From assembly GCA_030151165.1 (NCBI GenBank), contig JASLEM010000369.1, positions 1-5,010 on the forward strand: DNA of 5,010 nt. Direction: 5' to 3'. Positions 1 to 4,937 of the stretch are shown in pieces. The notes under the pieces were generated by a model. It saw nothing but the letters and a program-made list of their open reading frames with translations. It searched no databases and was not told where the DNA came from. A program made the position numbers and the translations under genes. Each line of letters begins with the position of its first letter. Position 1 is the stretch's first letter. This DNA is from Burkholderiaceae bacterium (GTDB taxonomy: Bacteria; Pseudomonadota; Gammaproteobacteria; Burkholderiales; Burkholderiaceae).

Positions 1-40
1 GGACGGAAATGAGACGGATGCCGCGCGGAGTGCAACAATT

Positions 41-64
41 CCGAATCGGCTGGAGTATCCAGCC
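41..64. repeat. Two nested perfect dyads (41-49 and 48-64)
   Basis: Bases 41-49 read CCGAATCGG, a 4-1-4 perfect inverted repeat. It shares two bases with GGCTGGAGTATCCAGCC at 48-64, a 7-3-7 perfect inverted repeat. The larger dyad could be an operator or, if transcribed, a tight hairpin. No T-tract follows on either strand, so it is not a canonical intrinsic terminator. Function is unknown. Confidence 0.5.
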
Positions 65-77
65 CGCCAAGAAACTA

Positions 78-99
78 GCAAATTTGCCGCAGATTCTGC
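78..99. repeat. Tandem perfect palindromes, operator-like (78-87, 89-99)
   Basis: GCAAATTTGC (78-87) is a perfect 10-bp palindrome. One base later GCAGATTCTGC (89-99) is a perfect 5-1-5 palindrome. Both fit a shared GCARA/TYTGC half-site, and their centres lie about 11.5 bp apart, close to one helical turn. That is the arrangement expected of two dimers bound on one face of the DNA. I do not recognise the motif as the site of a named regulator. Confidence 0.45.
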
Positions 100-132
100 C
101 CGCAAACCCATGATGTCGCAATGAAACGCGCA

Positions 133-148
133 CTCCGTTACGACGGAG
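133..148. repeat. Short inverted repeat CTCCGT-N4-ACGGAG
   Basis: Six-base perfect arms (133-138 and 143-148) surround TACG. The left arm overlaps GCACTCCG (130-137), which is also the reverse complement of CGGAGTGC at 26-33, giving two alternative pairings. It is short enough to arise by chance in GC-rich DNA. Confidence 0.3.
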
Positions 149-218
149 CTAGGCATTCACCCTGACATCCGGCGTCGCGTCGCTGACACATTCTGCACCG
201 ACCTCGCAAGGGCGCCGG

Positions 219-232
219 CGGCATTAATGCCG
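219..232. repeat. 14-bp perfect palindrome CGGCATTAATGCCG before def
   Basis: All seven base pairs match about a central TTAA-type core (ATTAAT at 223-228). Its right edge lies 34 bases upstream of the def start codon. The position suits an operator or an element of the 5' untranslated leader; the AT core could also lie in a promoter -10 region, though no matching -35 is visible. It is the longest uninterrupted palindrome noticed in the window. No specific binding protein can be named. Confidence 0.5.
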
Positions 233-266
233 ATTTTCGTGGCAGATTTCCAGGAACCGTCTTTCC

Positions 267-785
267 ATGGCCCAACTCCAGATTCTTCGTTACCCCGATC
301 CCCGCCTCTACACGGTCGCCAAGCCGGTCGCCGTCGTGGACGACCGCATCCGCCAGCTCGCGGACGACATGATCGAGACGATGTACGCGTCCGACGGCGT
401 CGGCCTCGCCGCGACCCAGGTCGACGTGCACGAGCGCGTGATCGTCATGGACACCTCGGAGACGCACGACCAGCCGCGCGTGCTCGTCAACCCCGAGATC
501 GTCACCGGCTCGGACGACTGGATCCTCGGCGAGGAGGGCTGCCTGTCGGTGCCCGCCATCTACGAGAAGGTCGAACGCCACGCCCGCGTCCGCGTGCGCG
601 CGCTCGACCGCGACGGCCAGCCGTACGAGTTCGACGCCGAGGGCCTCACCGCCGTCTGCGTGCAGCACGAGATGGATCACCTGCTCGGCAAGGTCTTCGT
701 GGACTACCTGAGCCCGCTCAAGCGCGAGCGCATCAAGACCAAGATGCTCAAGCGCACGCGCGAAGAGCAGGGCTCGCGCCGCTGA
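267..785 (+). CDS. def: Peptide deformylase, type I
   Basis: This cytosolic metalloenzyme removes the N-formyl group from the initiator methionine of nascent proteins, acting near the ribosome exit tunnel. The 172-residue product has normal length and all three family motifs in order: GVGLAATQ (44-51), EGCLSVP (90-96) with metal ligand Cys92, and QHEMDHLLG (133-141) with metal ligands His134 and His138 and catalytic Glu135. The C-terminal tail (about 151-172) is basic and helical-looking, as in type I enzymes. The start at 267 gives the usual N-terminus (ILRYPDPRL at 6-14). AGGA at 252-255 is a modest ribosome site 11 bases upstream, a rather long spacing. Its stop codon shares one base with the fmt start, so the two are translationally coupled. 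Identification is secure. Confidence 0.98.
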   Translation: MAQLQILRYPDPRLYTVAKPVAVVDDRIRQLADDMIETMYASDGVGLAATQVDVHERVIVMDTSETHDQPRVLVNPEIVTGSDDWILGEEGCLSVPAIYEKVERHARVRVRALDRDGQPYEFDAEGLTAVCVQHEMDHLLGKVFVDYLSPLKRERIKTKMLKRTREEQGSRR

Positions 786-1756
786 TGGGCGAGGCGCCGT
801 CGCTCAAGGTCGCCTTCGCCGGCACGCCCGAGTTCGCGGCGGTCGCGCTGCAGGCCATCCACGCGGCCGGGTTCGCCGTGCCGCTCGTGCTGACCCAGCC
901 CGACCGCCCGGCCGGCCGCGGCATGAAGCTGACGCCGTCGCCGGTCAAGCACCTGGCGCAGTCGCTGGGCATCGCGGTGGCGCAGCCGCGCAGCCTGCGG
1001 CTCGACGGCAAGTATCCGGACGAGGCCGAGTCCGGTCGCGCCGCGCTGGCCGCGGCCGCTGCCGACGTGCTCGTCGTCGCCGCCTACGGCCTGATCCTGC
1101 CGGAATGGGTGCTCGGGATGCCCCGGCTGGGCTGCCTCAACATCCACGGCTCGCTGCTGCCGCGCTGGCGCGGCGCGGCGCCGATCCACCGCGCGATCGA
1201 GGCGGGCGACGCCGAGACCGGCATCACGATCATGCAGATGGACGCCGGCCTCGACACCGGCGCCATGCTGTCGATCGAGCGCGAGCCCGTCCTGTTCGAC
1301 GACACCACCGGCAGCCTGCACGACCGCCTCGCGGCGATGGGCGCGCGCATGGTCGTCGCGTCGCTCGCCGACGCGCAACGCGGCGCGCTGCGGCCGGTGG
1401 CGCAGCCGGACGAAGGCGTGACCTACGCCCACAAGATCGCCAAGACCGAGGCCGCGATCGACTGGACGCAGCCCGCCGACGTCATCGAGCGCCGCGTGCG
1501 CGCGTTCGACCCGTTCCCCGGTGCGACGTTCGTCGCCGGCGGCGAGACGGTCAAGCTGTGGCGCGCGCAGGTCGAGCGGCTCGACATCGCCGCCGCGCCC
1601 GGCACCGTGATCGCGGCGGACGCGCAGCAGCTCGTCGTGGCCTGCGGCGACGGCGCGCTCGCGCTGCTCGAGGTGCAGAAGCCCGGCGGCAAGCGCCAGC
1701 CGGTGGCGAACTGGCTGCAAGGCCAGCCGCTCGCGCGCGGCGCCGTGCTGGCCTGA
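785..1756 (+). CDS. fmt: Methionyl-tRNA formyltransferase
   Basis: The enzyme transfers a formyl group from 10-formyl-tetrahydrofolate to Met-tRNAfMet, making the bacterial initiator tRNA whose formyl group Def later removes. The 323-residue protein has both domains. The N-terminal hydrolase-like domain carries FAGTPEF (11-17), the tRNA-contacting loop [12 protein letters not shown] (38-49), and [16 protein letters not shown] (118-133). Catalytic Asn119, His121 and Asp157 (in LDTG) keep the spacing of E. coli Asn106/His108/Asp144. The C-terminal tRNA-binding domain has [13 protein letters not shown] (215-227), RAFDPFPGA (239-247) and [12 protein letters not shown] (295-306). There are about 13 residues more than E. 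coli before the active site, in the region around 70-90. The start is the ATG overlapping the def stop (TGATG). The same frame is open back to 227, but that stretch is a shadow of def. No strong separate ribosome site is visible, which fits coupling. Confidence 0.98.
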   Translation: MGEAPSLKVAFAGTPEFAAVALQAIHAAGFAVPLVLTQPDRPAGRGMKLTPSPVKHLAQSLGIAVAQPRSLRLDGKYPDEAESGRAALAAAAADVLVVAAYGLILPEWVLGMPRLGCLNIHGSLLPRWRGAAPIHRAIEAGDAETGITIMQMDAGLDTGAMLSIEREPVLFDDTTGSLHDRLAAMGARMVVASLADAQRGALRPVAQPDEGVTYAHKIAKTEAAIDWTQPADVIERRVRAFDPFPGATFVAGGETVKLWRAQVERLDIAAAPGTVIAADAQQLVVACGDGALALLEVQKPGGKRQPVANWLQGQPLARGAVLA

Positions 1757-1770
1757 GGAGGCGCGGGCAT

Positions 1771-1800
1771 CGAATTGCGGGCCGGCGCGCCCGCAGTTCG
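1771..1800 (+). terminator. Strong stem-loop after fmt, no T-tract
   Basis: Bases 1771-1782 pair with 1789-1800 to form a 12-bp stem (one G-U wobble, at 1775/1796) around the loop CGGCGC. It starts 15 bases after the fmt stop. The next bases (CGCGATCGGC) are not T-rich, so termination would need Rho or another factor, or the hairpin may instead protect the 3' end of the def-fmt message. The structure is clear; the function is inferred from position. Confidence 0.5.
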
Positions 1801-1863
1801 CGCGATCGGCGGCTCAAGCCGGGGCGGTGGCGGCCGATAACGACGCATCACCCCGAAATCACC

Positions 1864-2367
1864 ATGCTGCGCCGCCCCCTCTTCCTCGTCGCCGTCCTCG
1901 CCTCGTCGCTCGCCACCCTCACCGGCTGCGACCAGCTGGGCATCGAGTCGGCGACGGTCACCGCCGCGCGCACCGAGGCCGACGGCAAGGCCGTGGGCGC
2001 CGCGTGCCGCCACGGCGGGCGCGCGATCGAGGACTGCTTCACGCTGAACAAGCGCGTCGACAAGGCCGCCATCTACGCCGGCTGGCGCGAGATGGACGAC
2101 TACATGCGCGAGAACAAGATCGAGGCCGTCGCGCCGACCCTCGGGCCCGACAAGGCGAAGACGACGGCCGATGCCGGCGACGCCGCCGACGCGTCCGCAC
2201 CGGCGCCCGCGCCGAAGGCGTCGGGGGCGAAGTCCGACAAGCCGTCCGACAAGGGCGCGGACAAGGTCGCGAAGGCCGACAAGCCCGCCAAGCCGGCCGA
2301 CAAGCCCGACAAGGGCGCCGACAAGACCGCCTCCGCGGACGCCGACAAGGCCGTCACCGCGCACTGA
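1864..2367 (+). CDS. Small uncharacterised lipoprotein with Asp/Lys-rich tail
   Basis: I do not recognise a named family. The 167-residue product begins with a type II signal peptide: MLRR, a hydrophobic stretch (5-19) and the lipobox LTGC (19-22), so mature Cys22 should be lipidated. The next residue is Asp23; by the E. coli Lol rule this retains a lipoprotein in the inner membrane, facing the periplasm, though the rule may differ here. Residues 23-90 look like a small folded, helical domain with Cys48 and Cys58, a possible disulfide, and a charged segment RVDKAAIYAGWREMDDYMRE (64-83). From about 98 the chain is low-complexity Ala/Pro/Lys/Asp with repeated DK. ATG 1864 is chosen because it starts the signal peptide; the frame is open further upstream only as a shadow of fmt. 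No ribosome site is visible. Two in-frame stops, TGA TAG, end it. The gene stands alone between two hairpins. A role in the cell envelope is likely; nothing more specific is supported. Confidence 0.85.
   Translation: MLRRPLFLVAVLASSLATLTGCDQLGIESATVTAARTEADGKAVGAACRHGGRAIEDCFTLNKRVDKAAIYAGWREMDDYMRENKIEAVAPTLGPDKAKTTADAGDAADASAPAPAPKASGAKSDKPSDKGADKVAKADKPAKPADKPDKGADKTASADADKAVTAH
2236..2349 (+). repeat. Degenerate GACAAG (Asp-Lys) repeat in the lipoprotein tail
   Basis: Eight Asp-Lys dipeptides occur between residues 125 and 162, spaced 3 to 8 residues apart with Ala, Pro, Gly and Ser between them. Each is encoded as GACAAG, so the DNA is an irregular short repeat. The segment is probably extended and disordered, with nearly balanced charge. 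Such tracts vary in length between strains by slippage. A spacer or peptidoglycan-contact role is only inference. Confidence 0.7.
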
Positions 2368-2398
2368 TAGTCCCTCGGGCGGCCCGGCCGCGAAGAGC

Positions 2399-2419
2399 CG
2401 CTTCGCCCATCGCGAAGCG
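2399..2419 (+). terminator. Stem-loop after the lipoprotein gene, no T-tract
   Basis: CGCTTCGC (2399-2406) pairs perfectly with GCGAAGCG (2412-2419) around a five-base loop, 31 bases after the stop codon. CTTCGC (2401-2406) can alternatively pair with GCGAAG at 2390-2395, so two mutually exclusive hairpins are possible. No T-run follows. A 3'-end or boundary role between the lipoprotein gene and azlC is inferred. Confidence 0.4.
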
Positions 2420-2466
2420 AGCGCTGCCCGCATTCCCCCGCGCGACGCCTCGCCGCGTGCGGCCGC

Positions 2467-2477
2467 CATAAGACAAT
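2467..2477 (+). promoter_or_regulatory. Possible -10 region just before azlC
   Basis: CATAAGACAAT is an isolated AT-richer patch in very GC-rich DNA, ending 6 bases before the azlC ATG. Either CATAAG (2467-2472) or GACAAT (2472-2477) matches TATAAT at four of six positions. No -35 box is evident at the right distance. Use of either would start transcription at or within a few bases of the ATG. It is weak evidence alone, but the absence of a ribosome site before azlC is consistent with it. Confidence 0.3.
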
Positions 2478-2483
2478 GGCGCG

Positions 2484-3221
2484 ATGAGCTCCTCGCCGCC
2501 GATCTGGCGCCACCCCGAATTCGCCGCCGGCGCGCGCGAGATGCGCGACATCGCGTTCGGCATCGGCGCGTGGGGCCTCGTCGCGGGCATCGCGATGGCC
2601 AAGGCCGGGCTGGGCGCGGCGTTCGCCATCGCGATGTCGCTGTTCGTGTTCGCCGGCAGCGCCCAATTGGCCGCGTTGCCGCTGATGGTGCAGGGCGCGC
2701 CGCTGTGGGTCGTCTGGGCGACCGCGTTCTGCGTGAACCTGCGCTTCGTGATCTTCAGCGCCGGCTGGCGGCCGTACTTCGAATCGCTGTCGCGCCCGAA
2801 GCGGCTGCTGGTCACCTACTTCACGGTCGACTTCACCTACATCGCCTTCATGCGCCGCTTCCCGAAGCCGGCCGCGATGCCCGACCAGCTCGCCTACGTC
2901 GCGGGCAACGCCGCCGTGAGCTGGGGTGCGTGGCAGGTGATGACCATCGTCGGCGTCGCGCTGGCCGACGTGATCCCGTCGCGCTGGGGCCTCGGCTTCG
3001 CCGGGACGCTGGCGCTGCTGGGCATCACGGCGAGCCTGCTGGTCGACCGCGGCACCTGGGTCGCCGCGGCCGTGGCCGCCTGCGCCGCGCTCGCCGCGTT
3101 CGCGTTGCCGTTCCACCTGAACATCGTCGTGGCGATCGCTGCGGCGATGGCCGCGGGCGTGGTGCTCGACCGCTTCGCGCCGCCGCGGCCGGCGGCCGTG
3201 GCGTCGAAGGACACGGCATGA
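2484..3221 (+). CDS. azlC: AzlC family branched-chain amino acid exporter, large subunit
   Basis: This inner-membrane protein is the large subunit of an AzlC/AzlD (YgaZ/YgaH-type) transporter; family members export branched-chain amino acids or analogues. The product has 245 residues, normal for the family, and many hydrophobic segments (about 24-50, 51-72, 75-93, 107-123, 137-162, 167-187, 190-209 and 212-228). The family hallmarks are FVFAGSAQLAAL (54-65) and NLRFVIFSAGWRP (85-97). The C-terminal tail is short and soluble (about 231-245). ATG 2484 gives the expected N-terminus. No Shine-Dalgarno sequence precedes it. The stop overlaps the azlD start (ATGA), a usual arrangement for this subunit pair. 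Family assignment is firm; the transported substrate is inferred from the family. No adjacent regulator such as an Lrp-type gene is seen. Confidence 0.93.
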   Translation: MSSSPPIWRHPEFAAGAREMRDIAFGIGAWGLVAGIAMAKAGLGAAFAIAMSLFVFAGSAQLAALPLMVQGAPLWVVWATAFCVNLRFVIFSAGWRPYFESLSRPKRLLVTYFTVDFTYIAFMRRFPKPAAMPDQLAYVAGNAAVSWGAWQVMTIVGVALADVIPSRWGLGFAGTLALLGITASLLVDRGTWVAAAVAACAALAAFALPFHLNIVVAIAAAMAAGVVLDRFAPPRPAAVASKDTA

Positions 3222-3547
3222 CCACCTGGCAGACCATCCTCGCCATCGCCGGCCTCACGGTGGTCAGCATCGTGACACGCGGCTTCTTCATGCTGCCCGA
3301 GCGCGAGGTGCCGATCCCGGCGTGGCTGCGCGAGGCGCTGCGCTATGCGCCGCTCGCCGCGCTGGCGGCGGTGCTGGTGCCCGAGATCGCGATGACCGGC
3401 GACCACCTCGTCACGACGTGGAAGGACGCCCGGCTGTTCGGCGCGCTCGCGGGCGCGATCACGTTCTTCGCGGCACGCCATCTGCTCGCGACGATACTCG
3501 CGGGTACGGCGGTGTTCCTGGCACTGCGACTCATGCTCGGCTGGTGA
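3218..3547 (+). CDS. azlD: AzlD family branched-chain amino acid exporter, small subunit
   Basis: This is the small membrane partner of AzlC. The 109-residue product has about four hydrophobic segments: 4-20, 42-59, 72-86 and 89-107. Family-typical features are the Thr-Arg pair near the end of helix 1 ([10 protein letters not shown], 20-29) and the segment [16 protein letters not shown] (41-56). The start overlaps the last codon and stop of azlC by four bases, so the subunits are translationally coupled and probably made together. The frame is open well upstream, but that part is a shadow of azlC. Only 43 bases separate its stop from pgk. Family assignment is firm; substrate is inferred. Confidence 0.92.
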   Translation: MTTWQTILAIAGLTVVSIVTRGFFMLPEREVPIPAWLREALRYAPLAALAAVLVPEIAMTGDHLVTTWKDARLFGALAGAITFFAARHLLATILAGTAVFLALRLMLGW

Positions 3548-3590
3548 CGGCCGCGGCTTGCTCCACTTCCTCCTTGACTGCGTGAATGCC

Positions 3591-4787
3591 ATGAAAGTGA
3601 TTCGCTTCTCCGATCTCGTCGCCGCCGGCCAGGTGGCCGACAAGCGCGTGTTCATCCGTGCCGACCTCAACGTGCCGCAGGACGACGCCGGCCACATCAC
3701 CGAGGACACGCGCATCCGCGCCTCGGTGCCGTGCATCAGGATGGCGCTCGACGCCGGCGCCGCCGTGATGGTCACGAGCCACCTCGGCCGCCCGACCGAA
3801 GGCCAGTTCAAGCCCGAGGACTCGCTCGCGCCAGTCGCCAAACGTCTCGCCGAACTGCTGGGCCGCGACGTGCCGCTGGTCGCGGACTGGGTCGACGGCG
3901 TCGACGTCCAGCCGGGCAGCGTCGTGCTGCTCGAGAACTGCCGCGTCAACAAGGGCGAGAAGAAGAACGACCCCGTGCTCGCGAAGAAGATGGCCGCGCT
4001 GTGCGACATCTTCGTCAACGACGCGTTCGGCACCGCGCATCGCGCCGAAGGCACGACCTACGGCATCGCCGAGTACGCGCCCGTCGCGTGCGCCGGTCCG
4101 CTGCTGGCCGCCGAGATCGACGCCATCACGAAGGCCCTCGCGAGCCCGAAGCGCCCGCTGGTGGCGATCGTGGCCGGCAGCAAGGTCTCGACCAAGCTGA
4201 CGATCCTGCAGGCGCTGTCCTCGAAGGTCGACGGCCTGATCGTCGGCGGCGGCATCGCCAACACGTTCATGCTCGCGACCGGCCTGAAGATCGGCAAGAG
4301 CCTGGCCGAGCCCGACCTCGTCGACCAGGCGAAGGACGTCATCTCGTTGATGGAGGCGCGCGGCGCGGCGGTGCCGATCCCGGTGGACGTCGTCACCGCC
4401 AAGGCCTTCGCCGCCGACGCGCCGGCCACGGTCAAGGCCGCGACCGACGTCGCCGACGACGACCTCATCCTCGACATCGGCCCGCAGACCGCCGCGAAGC
4501 TCGCCGAGCAGCTGAAGGCCGCGGGCACGATCGTCTGGAACGGCCCGGTCGGCGTGTTCGAGTTCGACGCGTTCTCGCACGGCACCGAGACCCTCGCGCG
4601 CGCCATCGCCGCGAGCCCGGCGTTCAGCATCGCGGGCGGCGGCGACACGCTCGCCGCGATCGCGAAGTACGGCATCGAGAAGGATGTCGGCTACATCTCG
4701 ACCGGCGGCGGCGCCTTCCTCGAGATCCTCGAGGGCAAGACGCTGCCGGCGTTCGAGATCCTCGAGAAGCGCGCGAGCGCCGCCTGA
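3591..4787 (+). CDS. pgk: Phosphoglycerate kinase
   Basis: This cytosolic glycolytic enzyme transfers phosphate from 1,3-bisphosphoglycerate to ADP, giving 3-phosphoglycerate and ATP, and runs in reverse in gluconeogenesis or carbon fixation. The 398-residue product is full length. The N-terminal substrate domain has IRADLNVP (22-29) with the substrate-binding Arg23, TSHLGRP (62-68), [14 protein letters not shown] (113-126) and NDAFGTAHR (143-151). The C-terminal nucleotide domain has [13 protein letters not shown] (194-206), GGGIANTF (219-226), DIGPQT (295-300), WNGPVGVFE (316-324) and the phosphate loops GGGDT (349-353) and STGGGAFLE (370-378). ATG 3591 gives the usual N-terminus. In-frame GTG 3582 and TTG 3558 would add 3 and 11 residues without family support. 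Ribosome binding looks weak: only GTGA (3582-3585), while the leader carries CCTCCTT (3569-3575), the anti-Shine-Dalgarno sequence itself. The 43-base gap to azlD has no clear promoter or terminator. Confidence 0.98.
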   Translation: MKVIRFSDLVAAGQVADKRVFIRADLNVPQDDAGHITEDTRIRASVPCIRMALDAGAAVMVTSHLGRPTEGQFKPEDSLAPVAKRLAELLGRDVPLVADWVDGVDVQPGSVVLLENCRVNKGEKKNDPVLAKKMAALCDIFVNDAFGTAHRAEGTTYGIAEYAPVACAGPLLAAEIDAITKALASPKRPLVAIVAGSKVSTKLTILQALSSKVDGLIVGGGIANTFMLATGLKIGKSLAEPDLVDQAKDVISLMEARGAAVPIPVDVVTAKAFAADAPATVKAATDVADDDLILDIGPQTAAKLAEQLKAAGTIVWNGPVGVFEFDAFSHGTETLARAIAASPAFSIAGGGDTLAAIAKYGIEKDVGYISTGGGAFLEILEGKTLPAFEILEKRASAA

Positions 4788-4800
4788 TCTCCTGACACAC

Positions 4801-4825
4801 GCGCGCGGCCAAATGGCCCGCGCGC
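4801..4825 (+). terminator. GC-rich stem-loop after pgk, no T-tract
   Basis: Bases 4801-4810 pair with 4815-4825 to form a 10-bp stem (one bulged C at 4817) closed by the loop AAAT, beginning 13 bases after the pgk stop. The stem is almost entirely G-C. The following bases (TCGACGCGCC) are not a T-tract, so this is not a canonical intrinsic terminator. It may attenuate read-through into pyk or stabilise the pgk message. Confidence 0.5.
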
Positions 4826-4855
4826 TCGACGCGCCAGGGCGCTTGCAGTAACGTG

Positions 4856-4910
4856 TTCGTAACTCGAAGCGCTGCAGAGCGCCCATAATTTCGTTCTTTC
4901 GTTACTCGAA
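4856..4910. repeat. 13-bp direct repeat pair before pyk
   Basis: TTCGTAACTCGAA (4856-4868) and TTCGTTACTCGAA (4898-4910) agree at 12 of 13 positions and start 42 bp apart, four helical turns. Each is itself a partial dyad, TTCG-N5-CGAA. The -10-like CATAAT (4884-4889) lies between them, together with a small hairpin (4869-4882, arms GCGCT/AGCGC). A further CTCGAA follows the second copy directly (4911-4916). This resembles a paired operator that could be bridged by a looping repressor. No known regulator of glycolysis (for example Cra or HexR) is matched by eye. Confidence 0.45.
4884..4889 (+). promoter_or_regulatory. Candidate pyk promoter -10 box CATAAT
   Basis: CATAAT matches the sigma70 -10 consensus at five of six positions and sits in the most AT-rich stretch between pgk and pyk. 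No good -35 is found 16-18 bp upstream, where the first 13-bp repeat lies, so an activator or other contact may replace it. Transcription would begin near 4896, leaving a leader of about 40 bases. Confidence 0.4.
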
Positions 4911-4937
4911 CTCGAACGCGTCCAGGAGACAAGCCAC

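Larger units (their letters stand above)
1..266. promoter_or_regulatory. Non-coding leader upstream of def, rich in palindromes
   Basis: No coding region is supported here. Forward frames from the left edge close at 10-12, 111-113 and 122-124, and the two longer ones have mixed third-codon bases, unlike the G/C-saturated genes that follow. A reverse frame stays open from 111 to the edge but has no ribosome site and no recognisable protein. Bases 60-130 are AT-richer than the genes, as expected of a promoter region. The stretch holds several perfect dyads, listed separately. No convincing sigma70 pair was found: CTGACA occurs at 162-167 and 183-188 but has no good -10 at 16-18 bp. By inference it carries the def promoter and possibly one for a divergent gene beyond the left edge. 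Confidence 0.6.

Noticed and set aside
1..111. Minus-strand frame open from ATG at 111 to the left edge, as a divergent gene
   Set aside because: The 37 residues show no recognisable signal peptide or domain, third codon positions are not G/C-biased and there is no ribosome site. A divergent gene may begin beyond the edge, but this is not evidence for it.
2..124. Plus-strand frame entering from the left edge and ending at TGA 122-124, as the tail of an upstream gene
   Set aside because: Third codon positions are mixed (many A and T), unlike every real gene here, and the peptide is not recognisable.
162..188. Two CTGACA hexamers 21 bp apart as -35 boxes for def
   Set aside because: Each matches TTGACA at five of six positions, but no acceptable -10 lies 16-18 bp downstream of either. 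A six-base repeat alone is weak.
227..784. Extending fmt upstream to ATG 227
   Set aside because: The extra sequence is an Arg/Pro-rich shadow of def. The family N-terminus begins right after ATG 785.
1836..1841. GATAAC as a -10 box for the lipoprotein gene
   Set aside because: Only four of six positions match and no -35 is visible. The gene must have some start signal, but this one is not supportable.
1105..1863. Extending the lipoprotein frame upstream into fmt
   Set aside because: The upstream part is an Arg/Ala-rich shadow of fmt. The signal peptide starts exactly at ATG 1864.
704..3116. Several long minus-strand open frames (704-1720, 1423-2469, 2100-3116)
   Set aside because: They cross real gene boundaries, have biased compositions and no family motifs. 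They follow from the scarcity of stop codons in GC-rich DNA.
3558..3590. Alternative pgk starts at TTG 3558 or GTG 3582
   Set aside because: Neither has a ribosome site, and the added residues precede the normal N-terminus (MKVIRFSDL) of the family.
3531..4886. Long open frame (451 codons) on the minus strand opposite pgk
   Set aside because: Pgk on the + strand is an unmistakable full-length match. The reverse frame gives an Arg/Asp/Gly/Val-rich product without recognisable domains, as expected from mirror frames of GC-rich genes.
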